Part shown: piece by piece, positions 21,071-32,838 of the stretch
How the letters are laid out: the number at the start of each line of letters is the position of its first letter
Numbering within the stretch: the stretch's first letter is position 1
Assembly (NCBI RefSeq): GCF_000499845.2
Contig: NC_023749.2
Location: forward strand, 28,606,381 to 28,670,380
Direction: 5' to 3'
Origin: Phaseolus vulgaris
Lineage: Eukaryota; Streptophyta; Magnoliopsida; Fabales; Fabaceae
Length of the DNA: 64,000 bases
Translations under genes and position numbers: made by a program
Notes under the pieces: generated by a model
The model's database searches: none
What the model was told of the DNA's origin: nothing
What the model saw: only the letters and a program-made list of their open reading frames with translations

Positions 21071-21970
21071 ATGGCTCCTAGACCTCCTACCCATCCCCAA
21101 CCTTCTTCTTAGATGAACCAGATTGCCAGGGCTATTGAGATGATGGCAAATGCTATCCAACAATAGAATGTGGCAATGGCTCAGAATCACCAGGCAGCAA
21201 TGCATCATTGGGAGAATGCTAGATCTGTTGCAACAGCTTCTCATGTCAGTTTGTCACAGGAACAGATGGGACTGACAGAGTTTATGAGGCATAACCCACC
21301 TAAGTTCAGTGGGAATGCCACTCCTGATCAAGCAGACCAATGGATAAGGGAGCTAGAGAAGATCTTTAGGGCAACCTCCTACCCTGAGGATAAGAAATTG
21401 GTTTTTGCTACATATTTGTTGTCTGGAGAAGTAGAGTTCTGGTGGATGGGAGCTCAACAAATGATGGAAGCCGGAGCTGAAGTTTTGGACTGGGAGTGTT
21501 TTAGAGTGAAGTTTTTGGAGAAATATTTTCCAGATAGTGCCAGGTTTGCAAAGGAAGCTGAATTTCTCAAGTTGGAACAAGGAGAGATGTCAGTGAATGC
21601 TTATGCTGCTAGGTTTGAGTATCTAGCCAGATTCTACACCCAAGCTACCTCTGAGGCTTGGAGGTGTAGGAAGTTTGAAGAAGGTTTAAAACATGAGTTG
21701 AAGAAGACTATATCACCTATGTGCATCAGGGAGTTTCCTGCCTTAGTGGAGAATGCGAAGATGGTGGAGACCTTGGAAAAGGGTGATTCCAGGGTAATGA
21801 GATCACACCCAGGAGGGTCTTATAGTGGGAAGGCCAAGGTACAACATCAACCACACAAGCCTTATGCTAGACCTCCACAGCATAGGACAGGAATAGCTCC
21901 ACCCCAGTTTCAGCAGCAATAATCATGGAAACCTAGATGTTTCCATTGTGGTGGACCACATACCACCAAT
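21071..21970 (+). pseudogene. Element C Gag
   Basis: The ATG at 21071 opens MAPRPPTHPQ, then two early TAG codons (about 21110 and 21164) interrupt the frame. The core is clear: HNPPKFSGNATPDQADQWI, EFWWMGAQQ, FLEKYFPDSARFAKEAEF and YAARFEYLARF. A TAA at 21920-21922 breaks the frame just before the zinc knuckles. The first knuckle, [13 protein letters not shown], straddles the two open frames. Gag packages the element RNA. The frame is otherwise collinear with pol, so the original element probably had a single long gag-pol. Confidence 0.85.
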
Positions 21971-24900
21971 ATGTGCACCAAGGGAACTCCAGAGAAAAGA
22001 TGTTTTACATTCCAAAAGATGGGACATTTTGCTAGAGATTGTCCTAACAAGAATAGGATGACTCCATCAGGCAGTTTTCAACAATTTAGGAGTGAAGGCA
22101 ATAGACCTCAGGCAACAGGGAGAGTTTTTGCTATGTCAGGAGCTGAAGCATCTCAGTCAGGTAACTTGGTACAAGGTATATGTTATATAGCTGGTAGATG
22201 TGTTAAAGTTTTGTTTGATTCAGGAGCGACACATTCTTTTGTATCAAGTTTGTGTGTAGATGAGTTGGGTCTTTTAGTGAAAGAGTTGTCGTTTGAACTG
22301 CTGGTCTCTACACCTGCATCAGGAAAAGTATTGACCTCTACTGTTTGCTTAGAATGTCCAGTAATAGTAGAGGGACGGATGTTCAAAATAAATTTGATTT
22401 GTCTACCTCTTCAAGACCTGGATGTTATTCTAGGAATGGATTGGCTATCTGCCAATCACATTCTCATAGATTGTAGTCAACAGAAAATAGTATTTTCAGA
22501 TTCCAAGGAGTCATATGTGATGTCTGCTCAACATGTGTGGTCAGAATTGAAAGAAGGATCAAGGTGCTTTGTAATCTTAACTCAGATGGGAGTTAAGAAT
22601 GATAAAGAAAAAAGTAGTATACATGTGGTGAAGGATTTCATGGATGTATTTCCAGAAGAAATACCTGGAATACCTCCCAAGAGAGAAGTAGAATTCTCTA
22701 TTGATTTGGTACCTGGAGCTGGACTAGTGTCAATGGGACCTTACAGAATGGCTCCAGCTGAATTAATTGAACTAAAGAAGCAAGTTGAAGACTTATTGGA
22801 GAAACAATTCATCAGGCCCAGTGTATCTCCATGGGGGGCTCTGGTGCTTCTAGTTAAAAAAAAGGATGGAGGGTCTCGGTTGTGTGTGGATTACCGACAA
22901 TTGAATAAGTTGACCATCAAGAACAAGTATCCTCTGCCCAGAATTGATGATTTGATGGATCAGTTACATGGAGCCTCAGTGTTCTCAAAGATTGATCTGA
23001 GATCTGGATACCATCAGATTTTAGTAAAAGCTGAAGATGTTCAGAAGACAGCTTTTAGGTCTCGTTATGGACACTATGAGTATGTAGTGATGCCGTTTGG
23101 AGTAACAAATGCTCCAGCTCTTTTCATGGATTACATGAATAGAATTTTCCGTCCTTTCTTGGATAAGTTTGTTGTAGTATTTATAGACGAGATACTTATT
23201 TATTCAAGGACCGAGGAAGAACATGAAGAACATCTGAAGATAGTGTTGGAAATTTTGAGGGAAAAAGAATTATATGCTAAGTTCTCTAAGTGTGAGTTTT
23301 GGCTGGAGGAAGTCAATTTCTTAGGGCATGTAATATCAGCTCAGGGGATCTCAGTGGATCCAACCAAGGTGGAGGCAGTATTTCAGTGGGAACACCCTAA
23401 GACAGTCACTGAGATAAGAAGTTTTGTGAGTCTAGCTGGCTATTATCGGAGGTTCATTGAAGATTTTTCTAGAGTAGTAGCTCCTTTGACACAGTTAACT
23501 CGCAAAGATCAACCTTTTGCTTGGACTGACATATGTGAGCAGAGTTTCATAGAGCTGAAGAAAAGGTTAACTAGTGCTCCGGTGTTAGTGATTCTTGATA
23601 TAGGAAAACCTTTTGAGGTTTACTGTGATGCTTCCTATCAGGGTTTGGGTTGTGTCTTGATGCAAGAGAAAAGAGCAGTTGCATATGCTTCAAGGCAACT
23701 TAAAGTTCATGAGAGAAACTATCCTACTAATGACTTTGAGTTGGCAGCCGTAGTGTTTGCTTTGAAGATTTGGAGGCATTATTTGTATGGAGCTCAATTT
23801 CAGGTGTTCAGTGACCATAAAAGTTTAAAATATTTGTTTGATCAAAAAGAGTTGAATATGAGACAAGGAAGATGGATGGAATTTCTGAAGGATTATGATT
23901 TTCAACTGATGTATCATCCAAGGAAGGCTAATGTAGTTGTAGATGCTTTGAGTAGAAAGTCAGTACAAGTGTCAGCTATGATGATTGAAGAGCAGAAGTT
24001 GATTGAGCAGTTCAGGGATTTAAATTTGGGAGTGAAATTCCATGTTAATCATATTAGTTGTAGGAAGTTAACTATAACTAATGATTTCCTTGGAATAATA
24101 AAGGAAAAGCAGTTAGAGGATCCTAGTCTGAAGCGTATTGTGGAGTTACAAGGTACAAATCAAGTTAAGGACTTTGTGATGGAAAAAGATGAGATCTTGA
24201 GATTTAATGGCAGGATTTGCATACCTGAAAATGAAGAGCTGAAGAGAATGATCCTAGAAGAGGGTCATAAGAGTCATCTTAGTCTACATCCCGGTATGAA
24301 TAAGATGTACCAAGATTTGAAGGAGTCCTTTTGGTGGTCAGGCATGAAGAAAGAAATAGCTCAATATGTTGGTACTTGCTTGACATGTCAGAAGGCCAAA
24401 GTAGAGCATCAGAGACCTGGTGGTTTGTTACAGCAGTTGGATATTCCTGAGTGGAAATGGGATAACATTGCTATGGATTTTGGGAACTAGGTTGAGAATG
24501 AGCTCTGCATATCATCCTCAAACAGATGGACAGACTGAGAGAACGATCCAGTCTTTAGAAGATCTGTTAAGGACATGTATTTTGGATCATCTGGGAAGTT
24601 GGGATGAGATGTTACCTCTAGTGGAGTTCACTTACAATAATAGTTATCATGCTAGTATTGGGATAGTACCATATGAAGCTCTATATGGGAGGAAGTGCAG
24701 AACTCCTTTATGCTGGTATCAAGATGGTGAAACAGTTTTGGTTGGGCCAGAGTTAATTCAACAAACCACTGAGAAAGTGAAGCAGATACAAGACAGAATG
24801 AAAGCTTCCCAAAGTAGGCAGAAATCTTATGCAGATAAGAGAAGAAAACCTTTGGAGTTTGTAGCTGGAGACCATGTATTCATGAGAGTGACACCAACCA

Positions 24901-25057
24901 AGGGTGTAGGACGAGCTATCAGATCAAGGAAGTTATCTCTTAAGTTTATTGGACCATATCAAATCTTAAGGAAGATAGGTCCAGTGGCTTCTCTTTAGAA
25001 GCAAAACCAGTTAGGATTGAAGATCAACAGAGTAAACAATTGAGGGGTAAGACCATC
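21971..25057 (+). pseudogene. Element C Pol: protease, RT, RNase H, broken integrase
   Basis: The frame 21971-24490 (839 codons) holds a second knuckle ([14 protein letters not shown], its second Cys replaced by Phe), the protease [10 protein letters not shown], and RT with [26 protein letters not shown] and [12 protein letters not shown]. The catalytic box is [10 protein letters not shown], with Glu where the second Asp is expected. RNase H follows ([28 protein letters not shown] end), then the integrase zinc region ([20 protein letters not shown]). At about 24482 the integrase core is deleted: after MDF it jumps out of frame to [17 protein letters not shown], losing the first two catalytic Asp. 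The chromodomain end is split by element B and resumes at 32706. Confidence 0.9.
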
Positions 25058-25062
25058 AGTAT

Positions 25063-26049
25063 TGATGGAGATCAAGCTCAAGTGGACATGGAGGCCAATC
25101 ATCAAGAGCAAGAAGAGGTTGAGGCTCAAATGGAGGACGCCCATGGAGGTCAAAGCCCACCTCAAAGGCTTGCAAGAAGCATGTTCAAAGCTTTAGGAGC
25201 TAATGGACGTTTATTTTCTCTTTTTGTAATTTCTTTGTTTGAAGGTGCTTAGAGGGAAACATTAGAAACCTCTTTTGTTAAAGCATCTTTAGGTCTTTAG
25301 TTAGGAGTCTTAGGGGGGTGCGTTAGTAGATAGGTGTAGGAGTAATTAGGGAGGTGCCAAAGTGAGAGAGAAGGTCACACCTTCCTCATGACTATAGTTG
25401 GCGCCACTTTCATTTGTTTTTGGGGGGAATTTTGAATTCATTTAGCTTTGCATTTCAGCACCTCTAGGCTATAAATTAAGGTGTTGCCTTTGTATTTTTC
25501 AGATTTGAATTTTGATTAGAGAAACTATACTCAATTTTTGAGAGAGCATTGGAGAGCTTTGTGCCTTCTTCACTAGTCTTATCTTGAGAGTTCAATGGTT
25601 ACCTCAAGTGGCAGCTTGCACACTCATCTTGGAGTCACCATCCTCTGAGTGGCGTGATCATCCAACCATTCCTCCATCTTCATGAGCTTTCTCTTCTCCT
25701 TCCTTCCTTCTCTTTTTATGTTCATGTCTTAGCTTGTGTTCTTGCCTTTTTTTGGTTCGGCTTTTTCAATTTTCAGCTGGCTGTTCTTCTTTTGTTTGAT
25801 TTTGGTTCGGTGCTTTTAAGTTTCTAGCATTTCTATTCGGTAATCTTGCCTTTTGTTCCATTTTAATCGGTTCAATTTGACAATACATGGAACTTCCATA
25901 TGAGTTTGGGTTTTGGTACTAGTCTTGGTGAGTTCTTGTTCATAGAACCTTGATCCAATTCTATGATAAAGTGCCTATCTCATATCCAACTCAAGATGAT
26001 TCCTAAGAATGTCAAGAATCATTCAAATTGTGCTATTGGAATCATATCA
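25063..26049 (+). repeat. Element B 5' LTR
   Basis: The 987-bp LTR runs from TGATGGAGATCAAG to CATATCA. A TATAAAT box at 25470-25476 is a candidate promoter. Related LTRs are 14273-15246 and the solo LTR 58599-59607. Confidence 0.95.
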
Positions 26050-27284
26050 TGTGATATCATGAGTTTAGGTGTGTTCTTGTTTAATTTTTGAGTTGTGTTG
26101 CACTTTAATTTCAAGAGCTCTTTAATTTCTTGCAATTTATGTTTCTGTTTTAGGCTTATTTGAGTTTTCTTGCTGTTTTCTTTATGTTGCCTATCATATG
26201 TTTGACTATTTTCCTTTTTGAATCCATACAAGTTTTGTCTTAGTCTTTTTTTTTTCCATAATTGTCATCACTTCTTGTAGTACTTTTATTGAATTTGTTG
26301 TTTCTTGCTTTAGTGTCATATAATTTTCTGAGTTTGATACTTGATCCTTTGTGCATTTTCTGTTTTCGATTGAGTTCATGCTTGTATTCTAGACCTATAC
26401 AAGTTCCTATACGTCATTTTCCATTATGTCTTTGCTAGTTCATAATTTTGTTTTTCATTCCTATTAGGATTCCTCTGTTTTTCTGAAAACGTGCTTACTG
26501 TTTTTCCTTATTGCAATTGATTTACTCACTGGAAAATTCTGAAATTCTGGATTTGTGTTCTTCAAAGTGTTAGAAAAGAGTAGAAAAAAGAAGTACTCAA
26601 AAATTCAAAGTACACAAAAAATGATAAATAAAATACAAAAAGTGTACAATTCTGCCGAAAAAAATACGGTAATCTGGCAGCGATTTTGAAAATTTTATCT
26701 CAATTAATTGGCTTACTGTTTTTGCATAATTCCAGTGCCATTTTTGAGCCAAGATCTTGAAGTTTGTGTGGTTAAAATTGCTTAATCCAGTTCGCTCTAT
26801 ATCATTCCAGTTAAATCAGTGAACATCAAGCACAGTTTGCATAAAAAATATTTTCTAGTAGCTAATTTTTGTTTCCTTCATCTACTCTAGTGCTTTTCTT
26901 TAAGTATTCTTTTGTGTGCCTACTTTCTCATTGAGTTCCTTATTTTCTTGCTTGTCTTTTGTTCCTTAATCTTTGAGTTTGTCAAACATCTAGTATTCCT
27001 TTTGTTCTAGCCTTTCATTGCTTGTACTTTTTCTAGTTTGTCTTTATTGCTTCATGGGTTTTGTTGTGGTTGGCTTTGAGATTGGTGTGCCTTGCTTTGA
27101 CATATTTCATTTGAGGATTCCAAGACCTCAAGATCAGATTGGTGCAGGGACATTATTTCTTTGAGAGTGACCTATTTTTCTGGCCAAATTTACTTCGGCA
27201 ATTTGGGTGCCAAACTCATTGTTTTGCTAACTTTGTTTCTTGACTTGTTTGCTGTTTTTGTGTGTTTGCTGTTTTCATTTGCAA
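26050..27284 (+). other. Element B leader
   Basis: No gene is visible. The T-rich leader begins TGTGATATCATGAG, only loosely like the initiator-Met primer site, so the primer is uncertain. It matches the element A leader in reverse complement. Confidence 0.8.
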
Positions 27285-28320
27285 ATGGCTGGATTTTCAA
27301 GTGATGCATCCTACAAACAGCACTCTCCTTCCAAAGCTTCGGTCCTTGGTGAATTGCATGAAGCTCAACGCACCATTAGGCGTTTGGAAGAGAAATTGCA
27401 AAAGATGGAGGTGCAACAAGCTAGACCATCTCACTCTATCCATGATGAGCATCATTCACATAGACCTTCAACAAGAGCTTCTTCAAATGACATAGGCCGT
27501 GAAGAAGACCATAGGAGAAGGAGGACTCCACCCCAATTCCTTGGACATAGACATTACAACCGAATGGAGAGACCTCACCATGGCAATGGCTACTACCAAG
27601 ATGCAAAGGCTAGGCTACCTTCGGTCAAGCTTCCTTGTCTCAATGGATCTAGTGATCCTAATGTGTATTTAGATTGGGAGGCTAAGTGTGAAAAAATATT
27701 TGAGATCCATGAGATCCAAGATGAACAACACAAGTATAAGCTAGCCACCTTAGAATTTGTAGATTATGCCATGAAATGGTGGCATGGTGTTGTAAAGGAC
27801 ATTATGTATCACAAGGGTCCTCCCGTGGACTCTTGGAACTCTTTAAGGGATCAAATGCGCGCTAGGTTTGTGCCCCCACATTTTAGGAAAGACCTCATGT
27901 TGAGACTCCAACGGTTTCAACAAGGCACGCTAAATGTGGATGAATATTACAAAGAGTTAGAAACGCTTGTGCTTAAAATTGAATTAGAGGAAAGTGAGGA
28001 AGCTATGATTGCTAGGTTTGTGAGTGGTCTAAGGAAGGATATTCAAGATATTGTTGAGTTACAAGAGTATTCATCATTGGGTGCTTTAGTTCATCTTGCA
28101 ATGAAGGTGGAAGCCCAACTTGCTAAGAAAAATTCATTCAAAAATACTCCCAATGATGGTTACTAAAACAAGTCTTGGAGGAATAAAAAGTCTTTTTTCT
28201 AAATTTCCTTCCAAAGATTCTTCTTTCAAACCCAAGGAACCTAAGCCATCTACTTTTAGGCCTAAATCACCCACTAGAACGTCTAATACCAAATGGGTTA
28301 TGGTCACATAGCTGTTAATT
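27285..28320 (+). pseudogene. Element B Gag
   Basis: The ATG at 27285 gives MAGFSSDASYKQHSP. A coiled coil follows (about residues 20-45), then a His/Arg-rich tract and the Gag core with GSSDPNVYLDWEAKCEKIF, YAMKWWHGVV, FVPPHFRKDLMLRLQRF and GLRKDIQDIVELQEY. A TAA at 28164-28166 stops the frame. Beyond it the frame shifts near 28200 and again at about 28292; at the second point the first two Cys of the zinc knuckle have been removed, leaving only GYGHIAVNC. RNA-binding by this Gag would thus be damaged. This start is chosen because element A has the same start and N-terminus. Confidence 0.88.
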
Positions 28321-31300
28321 GCCCTTTTAAACGAAGTATGTACATGCATGATGGCATTGTAGTGAGTGAGCATGATTCGGATTCTCCTAAGCATTCTTTG
28401 CATTCTAGTGCATCTAGTGGGGATGAGAGTGAGTGTCCACTTGAAGGGGATTTGTTAGTTGTGAGAAGACTTCTTGGCCAAGTTTCCCAACCTTTTGATG
28501 AAAGTCAAAGGGAAAATATTTTTCATACAAGATGTCTTATTCAAAACAACATTTTCTCTTTGATAGTGGATGGGGGTAGTTATGCTAATGTGGCTAGTAC
28601 AAGAGTAGTAGATATGCTAGGATTGCCTACTATCTCTCATACAAAGCCATATAAATTGCAATGGCTTAGTGAAGTAGAAGAAATTGTTGTGAATAAACAA
28701 GTCCTCATCCATTTCTCAATTGGAAAATACAAAGATGAGGTATTATGTGATGTTGTTCCCATGGAAGCTACTCATGTTCTTTTGGGAAGGCCTTGGCAAT
28801 TTGATAGAAAAGTTTTTCATGATGGCTTTACCAACAAACTTTCTTTTGATTTCCATGGTCACAAGGTTACTTTAAAATCTCTCTCTCCTAGAGAAGTCCA
28901 TGAGGACCAAATCATAATGAAGAAAAAGAGGGAGAGTGAAAAAGATAAAAAAGATAAGAGTTCTAAGCCTACACTCCTTGTGTCTAGGCATGAGATTCAA
29001 AGGGAAATAGTGGCTTATCATCCTCTTTTCTTAGCCATCCTTAGAACTCTTAAGGTAGAACCACTTGTTGATAGTCCTCATTGTTTGGAAAATTTGGTAG
29101 AAGAGTTTCAAGATGTGTTTCAAGATCCTCCAAAAGGACTTCCACCTTTGAGAGGGATTGAGCACCAAATTGATTTGATACCGGGCTCTTCTTTACCAAA
29201 CCGTCCAGCATATAGGACCAATCCAAGTGAAACAAAGGAAATTCGCCAACAAGTTGAGGCTTTGATTGAGAAAGGGTGGGTTCAAGATAGCATGAGTCCT
29301 TGTGCTATGCCTATCATCTTAGTGCCTAAAAAGGATGGCACATAGCAAATGTGTTCGGATTGTAGGGCCATCAATAACATTACAATTAAGTATAGGCATC
29401 CCATACCTAGACTAGATGATTTTTTGGATGAATTGCATGGTTCGAAAATCTTTTCAATGATTGATCTTAAAAGCGGCTACAATCAAATCCGTATCAAACC
29501 GGGTGATGAATGGAAGACGCCTTTTAAGACCAACTTTGGTTTATATGAGTGGTTAGTTATGCCCTTTGGTTTAACTAATGCACCAAGTACCTTCATGCGC
29601 CTCATGCATCATGTTCTTAGACTTTTCATTGGTAAGTTTGTTGTTGTTTACTTTGATGAAATTCTCATTTATAGCTTATCTTTGGATGACCATAGGTTGC
29701 ATGTTAGGCAAGTTTTAGAAACCCTTAGGAAGGAACATTTGTATGCCAATCTTGCTAAATGTATGTTTGCTCTTTATCATATAGAATTCCTAGGGTTTGT
29801 TGTGAGTTGCAAAGGGGTCCATGTGGACAAAACAAAGGTGATGGCCATTCAAAATTGGCCTACACCGAAATCTTTGAATGAAGTCCGAAGTTTCCATGGA
29901 CTTGCTTCTTTCTATAGAAGATTTGTACCAAACTTTGGTACCATTTCCGCACCTCTCAATGTCATAGTGAAAAAGGATGTGGTCTTTCAATGGGGAGAAC
30001 CACAACAAAAAGCTTTTGAAACTTTGAAAGAAAAATTAACTAATGCTCCCATCTTGGCCCTTCCTAATTTCACTAAGACATTTGAGATTGAGTGTGATGC
30101 TTCTAGCATAGGCATTGGGGCTGTTCTCCTTCAAGAGGGCCATCCCATAGCCTATTTTAGTGAGAAATTGAAGGGAAGTCATCTCAATTATTCCACTTAT
30201 GATAAAGAATTATATGCACTTGTTAGGGCTTTGTTTACTTGGCAACACTATCTTTTTCCTAAAGAGTTTGTGATACATGGTGATCATGAATCTCTTACGT
30301 ATTTGAAAAGCCAAAACAAGCTTAACAAGAGGCATGCTAAGTGGGTGGAATTCATTGAGCAATTTCCTTATGTGATCAAACACAAGCAAGGCAAAGTAAA
30401 CATTGTGGCGGATGCACTTTCTAGAAGATACACTTTGCTAAATCTTTTATGTTCTCAATATCTTGGCATTGATCACATTAAGGAACTTTATCATGATGAC
30501 CTTGATTTTTCTCGCATCTATCAAGAGTGTCTTAAAGGAGGACACAAAGATTTTTTTATAAAAGATGGCTTTCTTTTTAAAGGAAAACGTATTTGTGTTC
30601 CTCAATGCTCTATTAGATTATCTCTTGTTAGAGAAGCTCATGAGGGGGGCTTAATGGGTCACTTTGGGGTTGCTAAAACTTTGGATGTGTTGCATGAACA
30701 TTTCTTTTGGCCTCATATGCATAAACATGTTCATAGTTTGTGTGATAAATGCATAGCTTGCCGCAAAGCTAAGTCTAAAATGCATCCCCATGGTTTATAT
30801 ACTCCTCTTCCTATCCCTTCAATGCCTTGGGTTGACATATCTATGGATTTCATCTTAGGATTACCCAAGACATCAAAGGGAAAGGACTCCATTTTTGTGG
30901 TAGTGGATCGTTTTTCAAAGATGGCTCACTTTATTCCTTGCCACAAAGTGGATGATGCATGTCACATTGCAAACCTCTTCTTCCAAGAAGTGGTTCGTTT
31001 GCATGGGATCCCTAGATCTATAGTGTCTGATAGAGATCCCAAGTTCTTAAGTCACTTTTGGAAGACCTTGTGGGGCAAGCTTGGAACTAAACTTTTATTT
31101 TCTACCACTTGCCACCCACAAACCGATGGTCAAACTGAGGTGGTCAATAGAACTTTGGGACAACTATTGAGATGTTTTATTTCGGGGAATCCTAGAGTGT
31201 GGGAGAATTTACTACCCCATGTTGAGTTTGCATATAACCGTGTAAGAAATTCTACCACCTCACATTCTCCTTTTGAGGTTGTCTATGGGTTTAACCCCTT

Positions 31301-31904
31301 AACACCTCTTGATCTTCTTCCTATTCCCATTCTTGGAGATGTCTTGTGCAAAGATGGGGATGAAAAGGCTTCTTTTGTAAAAACTTTGCATAAAGACATC
31401 AAGAAGAGAATTGAGAAGAAGTTTGGAAAGTATGTTGAACTTGCCAATAAAAGGAGAAAAGCATTGTTGTTTGAGGAGGTTGATTGGGTTTGGCTTCACT
31501 TGAGGAAGGATCGATTTCCTACTCAAAGGAAGTCCAAACTAATGCCTCGTGAAGATGGACCTTTCCAAGTCCTAAAGAGCATTAATGACAATGCTTATGA
31601 GTTAGATATGCCTGATACATTCTTAGGTAGTCATACTTTTAATATCAGTGATCTAACACCTTTTTCTGTAGGTCTCCAGAATTCGTGGTTGAATTCTCTC
31701 CAACTCGGGGAGTATGATGGAGATCAAGCTCAAGTGCACATGGAGGCCAATCATCAAGAGCAAGAAGAGGTTGAGGCTCAAATGGAGGACGCCCATGGAG
31801 GTCAAAGCCCACCTCAAAGGCTTACAAGAAGCATGTTCAAAGCTTTAGGAGCTAATGGACGTTTATTTTCTCTTTTTGTAATTTCTTTGTTTGAAGGTGC
31901 TTAG
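28293..31904 (+). pseudogene. Element B Pol: protease, RT, RNase H, integrase
   Basis: One frame runs from 28293 to 31904 except for a TAG at 29343-29345 in the KKDGT/MCSD region, where Trp is usual. Protease: [45 protein letters not shown] and a catalytic box [12 protein letters not shown] with Glu replacing the second Asp. RNase [16 protein letters not shown] and [10 protein letters not shown]. Integrase: [57 protein letters not shown] and HVEFAYNRV, with all DDE residues present, then [16 protein letters not shown]. From codon at 31715 the frame lies inside the 3' LTR ([18 protein letters not shown]) and ends at TAG 31902-31904, about 190 bases in. Confidence 0.92.
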
Positions 31905-32700
31905 AGGGAAACATTAGAAACCTCTTTTGTTAAAGCATCTTTAGGTCTTTAGTTAGGAGTCTTAGGGGGGTAGGTTAGTAGATAGGTGTAGGAGTAATTA
32001 GGGAGGTGCCAAAGTGAGAGAGAAGGTCACACCTTCCTCATGACTATAGTTGGCGCCACTTCATTTGTTTTTAGGGGGAATTTTGAATTCATTTAGCTTT
32101 GCATTTCAGCACCTCTAGGCTATAAATTAAGGTGTTGCCTTTGTATTTTTCAGATTTGAATTTTGATTAGAGAAACTATACTCAATTTTTGAGAGAGCAT
32201 TGGAAAGCTTTGTGCCTTCTTCACTAGTCTTATCTTGAGAGTTCAATGGTTACCTCAATTGGCGGCTTGCACACTCATCTTGGAGTCACCATCCTCTGAG
32301 TGGCGTGATCATCCAACTATTCCTCCATCTTCATGAGCTTTCTCTTCTCCTTCCTTCCTTCTCTTTTTATGTTCATGTCTTAGCTTGTGTTCTTGCCTTT
32401 TTTTGGTTCGGCTTTTTCAATTTTCAGCTGGCTGTTCTTCTTTTGTTTGATTTTGGTTCGGTGCTTTTAAGTTTCCAGCATTTCTATTCGGTAATCTTGC
32501 CTTTTGTTCCATTTTAATCGGTTCAATTTGACAATACATGGAACTTCCATATGAGTTTGGGTTTTGGTACTAGTCTTGGCGAGTTCTTGTTCATAGAACC
32601 TTGATCCAATTCTATGATAAAGTGCCTATCTCATATCCAACTCAAGATGATTCCTAAGAATGTCAAGAATCATTCAAATTGTGTTATTGGAATCATATCA
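31715..32700 (+). repeat. Element B 3' LTR
   Basis: The 986-bp LTR is preceded by the purine-rich CTCGGGGAGTA. Its first 190 bases also code for the C-terminus of Pol. Confidence 0.95.
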
Positions 32701-32705
32701 AGTAT

Positions 32706-32838
32706 GGTGAAAGTGGTGTGGGATGATAGATCTGGTGATTACACTTGGGAATAAGAAGAATCCATTAGGGAAACCTATCCCTATCTCTTTTCTGGTAAGT
32801 CAATTTTTGGGGACGAAAATTTTTTTTGTTGGGGACAA
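32706..32838 (+). pseudogene. Element C chromodomain end and 3' tail
   Basis: After B, the C frame resumes with VKVVWDDRSGDYTWE, a stop, then ESIRETYPYLF, the end of a chromodomain-type module, followed by the FGDENFF stretch and a TTGGGGACAA polypurine tract that abuts the LTR. The chromodomain is thought to direct integration to marked chromatin. Confidence 0.8.

Larger units (their letters stand above)
25063..32700 (+). mobile_element. Element B: complete CRM-like Ty3/gypsy element
   Basis: The element is 7638 bp with LTRs 25063-26049 and 31715-32700, and target duplication AGTAT at 25058-25062 and 32701-32705. About a dozen differences between LTRs by eye suggest a fairly recent insertion. 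The order is LTR, 1.2-kb leader, gag, protease, RT, RNase H, integrase, with the reading frame running on into the 3' LTR as in CRM-type chromoviruses. Defects: stop and indels at the gag/zinc-knuckle junction, one nonsense codon at 29343, and an RT catalytic change. It is inserted in the chromodomain region of C. Confidence 0.95.
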
